From NCBI GenBank assembly GCA_019459505.1, contig JAIBEV010000098.1, forward strand, positions 1 to 64,000: a stretch of DNA of 64,000 bases. The letters are read 5' to 3'. Under the pieces are notes generated by a model, which searched no databases, was not told the DNA's origin, and was given only the letters and a program-made list of their open reading frames with translations. Positions 36,098-44,511 of the stretch are shown here, in pieces (position 1 is the stretch's first letter; each line of letters begins with the position of its first letter). Source of the DNA: Candidatus Paracaedibacteraceae bacterium. Lineage in GTDB: Bacteria; Pseudomonadota; Alphaproteobacteria; Paracaedibacterales; Paracaedibacteraceae. The translations under genes were made by a program, and so were the position numbers.

Positions 36098-37601
36098 AGA
36101 AATACTGCCTCATTTAGCTGATAATTCTATATTATCCTTAGATGTTAAATCCGTAATCAGCGATTCCCGTAAAGTAACAGCGGGTGATCTATTTATTGCT
36201 ATAACGTGTGATGCTGTCATTGATAATATTCGGTCTGCCCTTAAGAATAAGGCAGCGGCTGTGGTGTTAGAAGCTGCTATTTATAATAAAATAAACCAAG
36301 ATTTTCCTAATGCATCTTTTCTTGTGGTGACAAATGCAAGAGAAGCCTTAGCCATTGCGGCGGCCCATTTATACACGACTCAACCCCAGCATATTTTTGC
36401 TGTCACAGGAACAAACGGTAAAAGTTCTGTCATGACCTTTATCCGACAAATTCTGGGAGAATTGGGGCAAACTGCGGCTAGCTTTGGAACGGTTGGATTA
36501 GAGTTGACGGCCCAGCCTGAGATAGCGTCTTTGATTAATGTGCCCAAATTAACGACGCCCGATGCTATGTCGATGCATCGAATGCTGCATCAATTGGCTA
36601 GCTGTGGTATTCATAATTTCGCCTTTGAAGCGTCAAGTCATGGGTTGGATCAATATAGGCTCCATCAAGTGCGCGTAGGGAGTGCTGGTTTTACTAATTT
36701 AACCCAAGACCATCTGGATTACCATGACAGTATGGAAGCTTATTTCGATGCGAAGATCAAACTCTTCACGGAAGTTTTGTCTGAGGGCGGGGCTGCAACC
36801 ATTAATGTAGGCTGCCCATACGGTAAATCCTTAGCCTTAATGGTGCGTCAAAAAAACAAGCGTGTTCTTACTTATGCGGTTGGGGCACCAGCAGATTTAG
36901 AGGCTTCAAAAATTCATTTAGAGGCGGGACGGATTAAATTTAATCTTTTTTTTGAGTCAAAAGATTATGGTCAGCAAGAAATTGCTATGGCAGGGATCTT
37001 CCAAGTTGAAAATATTTTATGTGCTATCGGCATGGTGAGGGGAATGGGATATTCCCTAACTGATATATTAAAAGTGATACCCCGGATCAAAAGCGCTCCC
37101 GGTCGTATGGAACTGGTGGGCCATCGATCCAATGGAGCTGCCGTCTATGTAGACTATGCCCATACACCGGATGCTCTTATGCGCGCTTTACAGGCCTTGC
37201 GGTTTCATGTGAAAGAGGGACACCGTCTTCATGTGGTGTTTGGATGTGGTGGTAATCGAGATGCTCTCAAGCGTTCCTTAATGGGAAAGATTGCCGATGA
37301 TTTTGCCGACGTTATTATTGTGACCGATGATAATCCACGCCATGAGGATCCATCCTTTATCCGGGCTCAAGTTTTAGCAAATTGTCCACGAGGCAAAGAT
37401 ATTGGCGATCGCAAGCAAGCGATAGAACAAGCCATTGCTAATCTTAATACAGGCGATATCTTGTTAATTGCTGGTAAGGGGCACGAAACGGGCCAATTAA
37501 TAAAGGATGAAATTATTCCTTTTGATGATGCTCAAGTGGCGGCCAAGGCTTTAAAAAAATATGAAGCTGCCAATAGATCCCAAACGATTTTAGCGCGTTA
37601 A
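36087..37601 (+). CDS. murE: UDP-MurNAc-tripeptide synthetase MurE
   Basis: 504-aa cytoplasmic ligase that adds the third residue to the peptidoglycan stem peptide. The ATP loop GTNGKSS lies at 108-114, and the C-terminal TDDNPRHEDP contains the DNPR motif characteristic of meso-diaminopimelate-specific MurE. ATG 36087 gives the usual N-terminus KIKEILPHL; an upstream in-frame ATG at 36039 would lie inside ftsI. murF, mraY and the rest of the dcw cluster do not follow; a hairpin and the convergent umuC gene do. Confidence 0.95.
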   Translation: MKIKEILPHLADNSILSLDVKSVISDSRKVTAGDLFIAITCDAVIDNIRSALKNKAAAVVLEAAIYNKINQDFPNASFLVVTNAREALAIAAAHLYTTQPQHIFAVTGTNGKSSVMTFIRQILGELGQTAASFGTVGLELTAQPEIASLINVPKLTTPDAMSMHRMLHQLASCGIHNFAFEASSHGLDQYRLHQVRVGSAGFTNLTQDHLDYHDSMEAYFDAKIKLFTEVLSEGGAATINVGCPYGKSLALMVRQKNKRVLTYAVGAPADLEASKIHLEAGRIKFNLFFESKDYGQQEIAMAGIFQVENILCAIGMVRGMGYSLTDILKVIPRIKSAPGRMELVGHRSNGAAVYVDYAHTPDALMRALQALRFHVKEGHRLHVVFGCGGNRDALKRSLMGKIADDFADVIIVTDDNPRHEDPSFIRAQVLANCPRGKDIGDRKQAIEQAIANLNTGDILLIAGKGHETGQLIKDEIIPFDDAQVAAKALKKYEAANRSQTILAR

Positions 37602-37614
37602 TCCTTCTTATACT

Positions 37615-37634
37615 CAAATAAATGGCTTTATTTG
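37615..37634. terminator. Bidirectional hairpin between murE and umuC
   Basis: CAAATAAA / TTTATTTG, 8-bp perfect stem with a TGGC loop, between two convergent genes. It overlaps the umuC stop codon. The stem is AT-rich and the T-run is part of it, so termination may be weak. Confidence 0.45.
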
Positions 37635-38893
37635 ACCACAAGTAAATCATCCCACCGGGTGGTATAAGCGGGGGATATCCGTTCTTTGCGATCTTTCCAT
37701 TTGACGTTTAACCCACATGATCCATGAACAACGGTGCTACGTCCATATCGCCGGTTAATGGTATCCATTGCTTGGGTCAAGTTCGAGGTTTTTTCTTCCC
37801 GATGAGGAGGCAAAGAAGGGGTAAATAGATCCAGTTGAATGATGTTGTGCGGGCAGAAATCCAGCAAAATAACGCCGCCCTTGATATATTTATACCCGGA
37901 AAGGAAGATTTGTTCTAAAACTTTACAGGCAGCTGCGGTGATTGACAAATCATCATAGATAGGAAATGGGAGTGTAATTGTGCCCGTTCGTAATACTTGG
38001 GGGTCTTGGGGGCGAAATTTATTGGTGCGAATATAGACCATAAGGGTTTGCGTTCGCTGCTTTGATTGTCGGAGTTTTTCGCCAGCGCGTGAGGCATATC
38101 CCGCAATAATCTGACGAAGCTCTTCCAGGGTCGTAACACCTGTGCTAAAACTACGGGTGACTTGAATTGATTTCCGAATAGAGGGAGAGTCATCAATTGT
38201 ATTGCAGGGAATTCCATGTAATTCCATCCATAATCGCTCTCCCGTTACTGTATATTTGCGGCGCATCCAGGACCGATCAGCTTGATATAAATCCCATCCA
38301 GTGCGAATACCTGACCTAAGGAGGGACTCACTAATTTTCCTCCCGATTCCCCAAATTTCTCTCACCGGAATGCCCATTAAGGCACTCATAATGTCAGATT
38401 CTGACTTCAAAATACAAACGCCCTTGTGGAAACTATTTTTCTTAGCATACAAATTGGCAATTTTAGCCAAGGTTTTAGTTGGAGCAATTCCTAAACTGGT
38501 GGGAATACCAATATGTTGTTGAATCGTTTTACGGATCTTTTGACCAAATTCGGGTAAATCTTCAATATTCGATAAATCAAGAAAAGCTTCATCCACAGAG
38601 TAAACGTCAATATTAGGAACAATATTTTCGAGCGTTTGCATAACACGGGCCGATAAATCACCATAAAGGGCAAAGTTTGATGAAAACAGATGAATATTAT
38701 GCTGTTCCACAATATGACGTACCTTAAAGTAGGGAATTCCCATAGGAATGCCTAAGGCTTTAACTTCGTTCGATCGAGCAATAACACACCCATCATTGTT
38801 GGATAGCACAATGACAGGTTTCTTGGTTAAGTCAGGCCGAAAAACGCGCTCACAAGAAACAAAGAAATTATTACAGTCAATCAAGCCAATCAT
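37628..38893 (-). CDS. umuC: Error-prone DNA polymerase V subunit UmuC
   Basis: 421-aa Y-family polymerase for translesion synthesis. The first catalytic acid is in GLIDCNNFFVSCERVF, the palm motif SVDEAFLDLS carries the SxDE catalytic pair, and the C-terminal region includes a little-finger domain and a YGRSTVVHGSCG segment typical of UmuC. Starts 1 bp after the umuD stop. The run tgt-umuD-umuC is on the minus strand with almost no gaps. Confidence 0.95.
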   Translation of the reverse strand: MIGLIDCNNFFVSCERVFRPDLTKKPVIVLSNNDGCVIARSNEVKALGIPMGIPYFKVRHIVEQHNIHLFSSNFALYGDLSARVMQTLENIVPNIDVYSVDEAFLDLSNIEDLPEFGQKIRKTIQQHIGIPTSLGIAPTKTLAKIANLYAKKNSFHKGVCILKSESDIMSALMGIPVREIWGIGRKISESLLRSGIRTGWDLYQADRSWMRRKYTVTGERLWMELHGIPCNTIDDSPSIRKSIQVTRSFSTGVTTLEELRQIIAGYASRAGEKLRQSKQRTQTLMVYIRTNKFRPQDPQVLRTGTITLPFPIYDDLSITAAACKVLEQIFLSGYKYIKGGVILLDFCPHNIIQLDLFTPSLPPHREEKTSNLTQAMDTINRRYGRSTVVHGSCGLNVKWKDRKERISPAYTTRWDDLLVVK

Positions 38894-38894
38894 T

Positions 38895-39344
38895 TTAAAC
38901 GCTATGGATAACGGTGGTGACTACGCCCCAAATGCTAAAATCCATCTCAGACGTAATCACCAAGGGTTGATAGTTTGGATTTTCCGGCACAAGAATATAT
39001 TGATTTTTTTGTATTTTTAGCCGTTTAACGGTTAATTCCCCATCAACAACAGCAATCACAATATTCCCCGTTTTAGGGGAAAGGGAGCGATCCACAATTA
39101 AGATATCGCCCGCATGAATGCTTGCCTGGCTCATGGAGTCACCAATGGCTCTAACAAAGAATGTTGCAGCGGGATGTTTAACCAAATATCGATTTAAATC
39201 CAAGGTTGTTTCGACAGCATCATCTGCGGGAGATGGAAATCCCGCTTGGACTCGACTGGCATAAAGGGGCAACGGTAGTATGCCGCCGGATTCCTCATAG
39301 CGTGCGATAATATCAACAGTGTCTTTAAAGGATTTATTCATCAT
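38895..39344 (-). CDS. umuD: UmuD, self-cleaving SOS mutagenesis protein
   Basis: 149-aa LexA-like protein that, after RecA-stimulated self-cleavage, joins UmuC to form polymerase V. The cleavage site is Ala34-Gly35 in RVQAGFPSPADD. The Ser-Lys dyad is in GDSMSQASIHAGD (Ser70) and ELTVKRLK (Lys107). An ATGATG start means residue 1 or 2 may be the true first Met. It begins 3 bp after the tgt stop and no independent SOS box was recognised, so it may depend on the tgt transcript. Confidence 0.94.
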   Translation of the reverse strand: MMNKSFKDTVDIIARYEESGGILPLPLYASRVQAGFPSPADDAVETTLDLNRYLVKHPAATFFVRAIGDSMSQASIHAGDILIVDRSLSPKTGNIVIAVVDGELTVKRLKIQKNQYILVPENPNYQPLVITSEMDFSIWGVVTTVIHSV

Positions 39345-39347
39345 ACT

Positions 39348-40541
39348 TTAAGATTTCTCAGGCACCCAATTTTTTTCAACGGTATCAAGATTTTTATCGG
39401 TAATCCCTTGACGTACCGCTGTCAATAATCGATTCATAAAGTTGACATTGTGCAGCGTAATCAATGTGTAAGCTGCTAGTTCTTGCGCCTTTAACAAGTG
39501 GTGCAAATAGGCCTTGGTATAAGTGCGACAGGTATGGCAGGGGCAATCTGGCTCAATTGGCGTATAATCTTCACGGAATTGGCTGTTGGTTAGGACAATA
39601 TGCTCCCGAGTTGGTTTTGGATTGTTTTCTGGTCGAACTAAGGCGCCGCCATGGCGGGCTAAGCGGGTCGGGTGGACACAGTCAAATGTGTCAATACCAT
39701 GCCGTACACCATTAAAGATATCTTGCACCCCACCAATGCCCAGCAAGTGAACGGGTCGATCTTCTCGCAGATTGGCCATCGTCATAGCTACAACGTCATA
39801 CATTTGGGATTTACTGGCCCCCAGCGAACCGCCAACCGCATGACCAAAAAAATCCTGGTTATTGACAAAGTCACAGGCTTCAAGGCGAAGGTCCTCATAA
39901 ACGCCCCCTTGGAGAATCCCATAGAGTTTTTGAGTGTCATCATCGTGGCGACGAAATTCTTCGAGACTGCGCACAGCCCAGCGGTGGCTCATATGCATTG
40001 ATCTGGCCGTATAACGCTTGTCCACATGGAACGGTGTACATTCATCCAAAACAACGACAAAGTCAGGACCTAGTTCGCGTTGAACCTGAATGGATCGTTC
40101 GGGTGTCAGAAGATAGGTTTGTCCATTAATATAGGATTTGAACTTAGCTCCTTCTTCCGTAATTTTAAGCATCGTTCGAGGACGATTTGAATTCCGTCGC
40201 CCCTTGATTTCTTCGGCAACGGATCCATGACCTAGACTAAAAATCTGGAAACCACCCGAATCGGTGAGCATGGGGCCTTTCCAGCCCATAAATTTATGCA
40301 GGCCGCCAGCCTTGTGGACGATCTCAGAACCGGGTTGCAGCATCAGGTGATAGGTATTAGATAAAATAAATTGCGTGCCTTCAGCTTTCATTTGCTCGGG
40401 CGTTACCCCTTTGATGGCCGCTTTCGTGGCACAAAAGATAAAGGCCGGTGTTTCAACAGTTCCATGGGGTGTTTCAAGACGTCCAAGCCGAGCGCGAGAA
40501 TTAGGATCCGACCGATGGAAGGTGAAGCTAAATTTAGTCAT
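39348..40541 (-). CDS. tgt: Queuine tRNA-ribosyltransferase
   Basis: 397-aa enzyme that swaps guanine 34 of GUN-anticodon tRNAs for the queuosine precursor. Motifs: MLTDSGGFQIFSLG with the first catalytic Asp, GIGGVQDIFNGVRHG, the nucleophile region FDCVHPTRLARHG, and the zinc site CPCHTCRTYTKAYLHHLL. The family in bacteria is about 375 aa, so the length is normal. Upstream on the same strand is a YhhQ-type transporter for the precursor, and umuDC lies downstream. Confidence 0.96.
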   Translation of the reverse strand: MTKFSFTFHRSDPNSRARLGRLETPHGTVETPAFIFCATKAAIKGVTPEQMKAEGTQFILSNTYHLMLQPGSEIVHKAGGLHKFMGWKGPMLTDSGGFQIFSLGHGSVAEEIKGRRNSNRPRTMLKITEEGAKFKSYINGQTYLLTPERSIQVQRELGPDFVVVLDECTPFHVDKRYTARSMHMSHRWAVRSLEEFRRHDDDTQKLYGILQGGVYEDLRLEACDFVNNQDFFGHAVGGSLGASKSQMYDVVAMTMANLREDRPVHLLGIGGVQDIFNGVRHGIDTFDCVHPTRLARHGGALVRPENNPKPTREHIVLTNSQFREDYTPIEPDCPCHTCRTYTKAYLHHLLKAQELAAYTLITLHNVNFMNRLLTAVRQGITDKNLDTVEKNWVPEKS

Positions 40542-40611
40542 TTTTATTCTTAAACCTCGTTTATAACAATTTCTTTTTAGCTTATGATTCTCTCAAAAGC
40601 TTATTCGAAAT

Positions 40612-41421
40612 CTACTTACCCTTGAGGGCTTTCGATTCCTCATAACCCTTTTCCTGTTCTTGAACTAAAAAATTCGACTGTGAAAAAGGTTTAATAAAAT
40701 AATAACTTAGATACAAAACTGGTGTTGAGACAATTGCGATCAAGACGCGAGCAGCATAAGTTCCTAAGATATAGGTAAATAGTAATGTGTGCAAGGATAC
40801 TGGCTGAGGGGCCAGGATTACCCATGCTAGAGTACTAAAAATAATATTATCCACCAGCGCCCCGACGATGGTTGAAAGACTTGTCCTCAACCAAAGGTGG
40901 CGGTGATGAGTATAGGTATTGAGAGCATTAAAGATTTGAATGTCGATCAACAGGCTAATAACAAAAGAAATAAGGCTAGCGATAACAAGGCGCGGAGCCG
41001 GAAGGAATAGCGTTTCCATGGCAGTGTGAGCCGTATCACTACTAATCGGCGTATGGCCCAGTGTTATGACCATTAAGATTGTAATAATGATCTGGCTTGA
41101 AAAGCTAAGCCAAATGCTGCGCTGGGCAGCTTTTTTACCATAATGCTCTGTAATAATGTCACTGACTAAAAAGATCGTAGCAAAGGTAATTGTCCCTAAG
41201 GCGACCGGTTCAGGCGAAAAGGAAAATTGAGAAAGTTTGAGCACCTGAATATTAGCCAAAATGGTAGCAATGATATTATAAGCATAAAGCCCATACAGCC
41301 CGAGAGTTCTCAATAAAGCAAGGATGATAATGACACTGGTTATAAAAAGATAAAGGGATACCAGTTCAACACTAGATCCCTGCAACCAGGCTATAAAACT
41401 TGCAGTATATATCGTATCCAT
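40612..41421 (-). CDS. Queuosine precursor transporter (YhhQ/DUF165 family)
   Basis: About 269-aa inner-membrane protein with six or more predicted helices. Family features include the TFATIFLVSDIITEHYGKKAAQRSIW segment (with the SDxxxExYGKxxA pattern), a DIQIFNALN loop and a VGALVDNIIFSTLAW helix. YhhQ imports the queuosine precursor preQ0/preQ1 (or in some hosts queuine). Its place 70 bp upstream of tgt fits salvage of an imported base rather than de novo synthesis. ATG 41421 is chosen; a TTG at 41448 also fits but neither has a good ribosome site. Confidence 0.87.
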   Translation of the reverse strand: MDTIYTASFIAWLQGSSVELVSLYLFITSVIIILALLRTLGLYGLYAYNIIATILANIQVLKLSQFSFSPEPVALGTITFATIFLVSDIITEHYGKKAAQRSIWLSFSSQIIITILMVITLGHTPISSDTAHTAMETLFLPAPRLVIASLISFVISLLIDIQIFNALNTYTHHRHLWLRTSLSTIVGALVDNIIFSTLAWVILAPQPVSLHTLLFTYILGTYAARVLIAIVSTPVLYLSYYFIKPFSQSNFLVQEQEKGYEESKALKGK

Positions 41422-41539
41422 GGGGGATAGTATAGCTGAGAATCCCAAAATTCTAAAGAATGGAATTTAAAGTAAAGGGATTATATATTCCGTCGAGCTC
41501 CCTCAATAAAATTCTTAGCTTTTATAGTCCGGCATTAGA

Positions 41540-42343
41540 TTATTCTAGAGGATTAGGGCAATCTGTTTTTAAGTTGGTATGGACTAAGTCCATATAAATA
41601 TCTTCTGCAAGACGATTGAGTTCCTGGGTGTAAGGCGTCTCCTTTTTGAAAGGGCGCCTAAACCCATAGAGGTCAGAAGCGGCTTTAGGGCCCGCCATTC
41701 CCTCGCGAGTCACCTTAAAAGCCTCATTATCATAACTTGTATCATAGTTGCACCATCCTCTTTTACATTGGGATGGATCAAAATTTTTTAAAACGGCCAT
41801 AACCACATGCGGCGATCTTTTGGGATATTTTGCCGTTTTATCGGGAACCCCACATGCTTTAATTCTGACCATGCCGCCATCTTGATGAGTATAAATATGC
41901 ATCTTTACCACCTCCGGATCATTTTCGTTGGATGTTTTGTCTCCATTCAATTTCCAATACCGTTTATTGGGGCCTTGATCTACTACTAATGGAACGGTTT
42001 TCCAGTTAAATCCGTGCTGGATAAGCTCCTCATGTAAGGCCTGTGCGGTTTTCCCTTCAAGTTGGATATGAGTGAGAGATTGACCCCGTTTTCCTGCAGT
42101 AAATTCTTTTAGACTCTTCTCAATGTCAGGATTTTCTTTTAAATAGCGTTGATCCCATATCCCTCGCGGATCGGTATATTTTCTTCTTGTCGCTTTATAA
42201 GTTTCAATAGCTAACCGGAATTTTCGAGCTTGTTTTGCTGTTTCACTTTTCTCGTCTACACAAAAAGGGGGTTGGAACTGTGGGCCAGAGCCAGATTGGC
42301 AAAAAGAACCGATAAAACCAAAGCTTAAAAATAGTTTATACAT
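41540..42343 (-). CDS. Secreted protein of unknown function
   Basis: 267 aa from ATG 42343 (AAAGGA upstream); an earlier in-frame start at 42376 is possible. It begins with a signal-like segment (YKLFLSFGFIGSFC). The mature part is rich in Lys, Tyr and Trp. A central region reads HGFNWKTVPLVVDQGPN followed by MHIYTHQDGGMVRIKACGVP and RSPHVVMAVLKN, which looks like a compact alpha/beta domain; it recalls some bacterial toxin C-terminal domains, but I cannot name a family. Cysteines near CKRGWCNYD may form a disulfide. The broken gene at 42461-42973 lies upstream on the other strand. Confidence 0.6.
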   Translation of the reverse strand: MYKLFLSFGFIGSFCQSGSGPQFQPPFCVDEKSETAKQARKFRLAIETYKATRRKYTDPRGIWDQRYLKENPDIEKSLKEFTAGKRGQSLTHIQLEGKTAQALHEELIQHGFNWKTVPLVVDQGPNKRYWKLNGDKTSNENDPEVVKMHIYTHQDGGMVRIKACGVPDKTAKYPKRSPHVVMAVLKNFDPSQCKRGWCNYDTSYDNEAFKVTREGMAGPKAASDLYGFRRPFKKETPYTQELNRLAEDIYMDLVHTNLKTDCPNPLE

Positions 42344-42460
42344 TTTCTTATTTCCTTTAACTTTTACCCCGACCATAAATTATGGTCAGCCTAAATAAAA
42401 TGGTTAAAATGAGGGAAAATTTTACTAAAGAGCAATTTTGTTAGACTGAATTGTTCTTAA

Positions 42461-42973
42461 ACTTCTGAATTTGTAAAAGCCTTAGCAAAATATGGTTCGA
42501 AAGAACTGACAAAATTTTTGGGGCTAAAGCTAGAACATATGACGCGCGACCTGATTGCTCAAAGTCCGTATACCTCAGATTATAATCAAGTTATCTTACC
42601 GATATTTGACTTGCTAACGACAGGGACGGGATATAATCTTTCTGACAAAACATCTCAATATATTTTTACTCATTATCCTCTTGCCCATTTTAAAGACAAG
42701 GTTAGTCCGCCTGTTAGAGATAAGGTGCAGGAAAATACATGATTTCTTCGTTATTTGGGAAACGAATGGGGACAGTTTTCCGGTAAACTAAAGGGTCAAT
42801 TACTAGGGAATCAGCAACTGTATTCTCAGAAAATTGATATAACAGCTAGTAAAAATTACGTGATTAGTAATTATGCCTTGAAAACAGGATGGTTTGCTTA
42901 CCAAGCTAGTTCTTACGCCTTCTCAGGTATTTATAATGCTTCTCAATATGTAATGGATTACCTCAAATCATAA
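42461..42973 (+). pseudogene. Gene fragment interrupted by an in-frame TGA
   Basis: One reading frame stays open from 42461 to the TAA at 42971-42973 except for a single TGA at 42740-42742. The left part encodes about 93 residues (EFVKALAKYGSKELTKFLGL...) and the right part about 76 (RYLGNEWGQFSGKLKGQ...). There is no start codon with a ribosome site at the left end, and an in-frame TAA precedes it. Composition is consistent throughout, so this appears to be one decayed gene lacking its 5' end. No family was recognised. ATG 42539 could in principle restart a short product. Confidence 0.6.
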
Positions 42974-43057
42974 GCGCTGAAATAGATTTGGCTGCTACCG
43001 AAGAATGGGCTTCACCATTCCATCCAGAAGATTGATGGAATCTTCTATCAGGAGCGT

Positions 43058-43080
43058 AAGGGAGGCAGTGCCTCCCTTTT
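43058..43080. terminator. Terminator hairpin at the end of the amino-acid ABC operon
   Basis: AAGGGAGGC / GCCTCCCTT, 9-bp perfect stem with a 3-base loop, with TTTT on the plus side and A's on the other. It can end the broken plus-strand gene; on the minus strand it lies at the stop of the ATPase gene. Confidence 0.75.
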
Positions 43081-43786
43081 ATGATGTCATGCGCTGAATA
43101 AAGCTTTTCGCCCGTTCCGATTGGGGAGCAGTAAAAAACTCATCTTTTGATAGATCTTCCAGCACCTTTCCTTGTTCTAAAAATAGAACGTGATCAGCAA
43201 TCATGCGGCAGATTTTTAATTCATGCGTCGCCATAATAAGAATACGGTCGGGCGAGCGTAGATCATCAATAAGGCGTGCCACATCCTCAACCATTTCAGG
43301 ATCAAGTGCCGACGTTGGTTCATCAAATAGTAAAATTTTTGGCTCCATCATCAGGGCTCGGGCAATTGCTACTCGTTGCTTTTGCCCACCCGATAACAAG
43401 CTTGGCTTCACGGCTGCTTTATCTTCCAGACCAAATCGGCGCAACATTTCCATTGCTTTTGGATTACAGGTTAATTCTGTCATTACTTCAAGTTTTTCTG
43501 GAGAATAACAAAGATTCTCTATGACCGTGAGGTGAGGGAAAAGGTGAAATTGCTGGAAAACCATCCCAATTTCTGCGGGTTTTAATGACTGAAGAGGCTG
43601 ATCATTTAGGGTAATGCTGCCGGGATCGGTGGGTTCTAAGCGCGCAATACACCGCATTAAAGACGTTTTACCGCTTCCCGAGGGGCCCAACAGAGCTGTA
43701 ATTTCCCCTGGCTTAAAAGAGCAACTAAGATGATCAAGGATTTTGTTCCCATTTGATGTCAGGGTTAAATTAGAAATTTTAAGCAT
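43079..43786 (-). CDS. Polar amino-acid ABC transporter ATPase
   Basis: 235-aa ATPase of the GlnQ/HisP family. Walker A GPSGSGKTSLMR, Q-loop in MVFQQFHLFPHLTV, signature [15 protein letters not shown], Walker B ILLFDEPTSALDPE and H-loop ATHEL are all intact. It overlaps the permease gene by 8 bp and is the last gene of a binding protein-permease-ATPase operon. It energises uptake of an amino acid; the specificity is set by the binding protein. Confidence 0.93.
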   Translation of the reverse strand: MLKISNLTLTSNGNKILDHLSCSFKPGEITALLGPSGSGKTSLMRCIARLEPTDPGSITLNDQPLQSLKPAEIGMVFQQFHLFPHLTVIENLCYSPEKLEVMTELTCNPKAMEMLRRFGLEDKAAVKPSLLSGGQKQRVAIARALMMEPKILLFDEPTSALDPEMVEDVARLIDDLRSPDRILIMATHELKICRMIADHVLFLEQGKVLEDLSKDEFFTAPQSERAKSFIQRMTS

Positions 43787-44435
43787 TGCTCAACCTCTTT
43801 TCCAGGCGTTTTGCCAAAAAGGCAATCAACATTACAATTATATAGTAGCATGCCGCAGCAATGATTAAAGGCTCAAAATACAAGTATTTCTCGCTGGCAA
43901 CCTTTTGAGCTTGCCGTAAAAGGTCGGCTTCGCCAATGGTTGAGACCAAAGATGACTCTTTTAAGAGATCAATCATTTCGTTAACTAAGGCTGGCAAAGT
44001 GTTGCGAATCGCCTGAGGCATAATAATGCCAAAAATGGTTTGACGACGGCTTAATCCAAGCATTTGAGCTGCTTCCCACTGACCTTTATCCACCGATTGG
44101 ATGCCTGCTCGAATAATTTCGGAAGTATAAGCGGCAGAATTCAGGGCAAATGTCAGAATACCAGCCTCAAACGTTGAAATTGTATAGCCGGTTAACTGAG
44201 GGGTTGCATAGTAGATTAATCCCAGTTGTACCAATAAAGGTGTACCGCGGAAGACAGAGGTATAAGCATTGGCCATAAAACGAATGATTTTCATCCGGCT
44301 AAGCTTGGCTAAGGCAAGTCCAATGCCTAATGGTAAGCCACAGAGGAGGGATAGAAGTGTAAATTTAAGAGTAACCTCCAATCCTTCTAAAATAAGAGGA
44401 ATAGAGGGAGTAATGGCTTCAAAATTTAAATGCAT
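43779..44435 (-). CDS. Polar amino-acid ABC transporter permease
   Basis: 218-aa permease of the HisM/GlnP type, with about five predicted helices. The coupling EAA-like motif is in EAAQMLGLSRRQTIFGIIMPQAIRNTLPAL. TSVFRGTPLLVQLGLIYY is the family's conserved N-terminal box. A single permease gene means it likely works as a homodimer. It lies between the lipoprotein binding protein and the ATPase gene. Confidence 0.93.
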   Translation of the reverse strand: MHLNFEAITPSIPLILEGLEVTLKFTLLSLLCGLPLGIGLALAKLSRMKIIRFMANAYTSVFRGTPLLVQLGLIYYATPQLTGYTISTFEAGILTFALNSAAYTSEIIRAGIQSVDKGQWEAAQMLGLSRRQTIFGIIMPQAIRNTLPALVNEMIDLLKESSLVSTIGEADLLRQAQKVASEKYLYFEPLIIAAACYYIIVMLIAFLAKRLEKRLSNA

Positions 44436-44460
44436 GAGCTGTTCTTTCAGTTTGGGAGGT

Positions 44461-44503
44461 TGGACAACAAGGATTACTCCTTAGCTTGGTCCTCTGTTGT
44501 CCA
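44461..44503. promoter_or_regulatory. Intra-operon stem-loop
   Basis: TGGACAACA and TGTTGTCCA pair (9 bp) across a 25-base loop that can add AGGA/TCCT pairs. It sits in the 76-bp gap between binding protein and permease genes. There is no T-run on the minus strand, so it is more like an mRNA-stabilising or partial-attenuation hairpin, which would favour the binding protein. Confidence 0.5.
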
Positions 44504-44511
44504 CTTTTACC

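Noticed and set aside
39345-39380. LexA/SOS box before umuD
   Set aside because: The 3-bp gap to tgt and the sequence upstream show no recognisable LexA operator.
41422-41540. preQ1 riboswitch upstream of the queuosine transporter
   Set aside because: No C-rich loop plus A-rich tail pseudoknot pattern could be seen in the leader.
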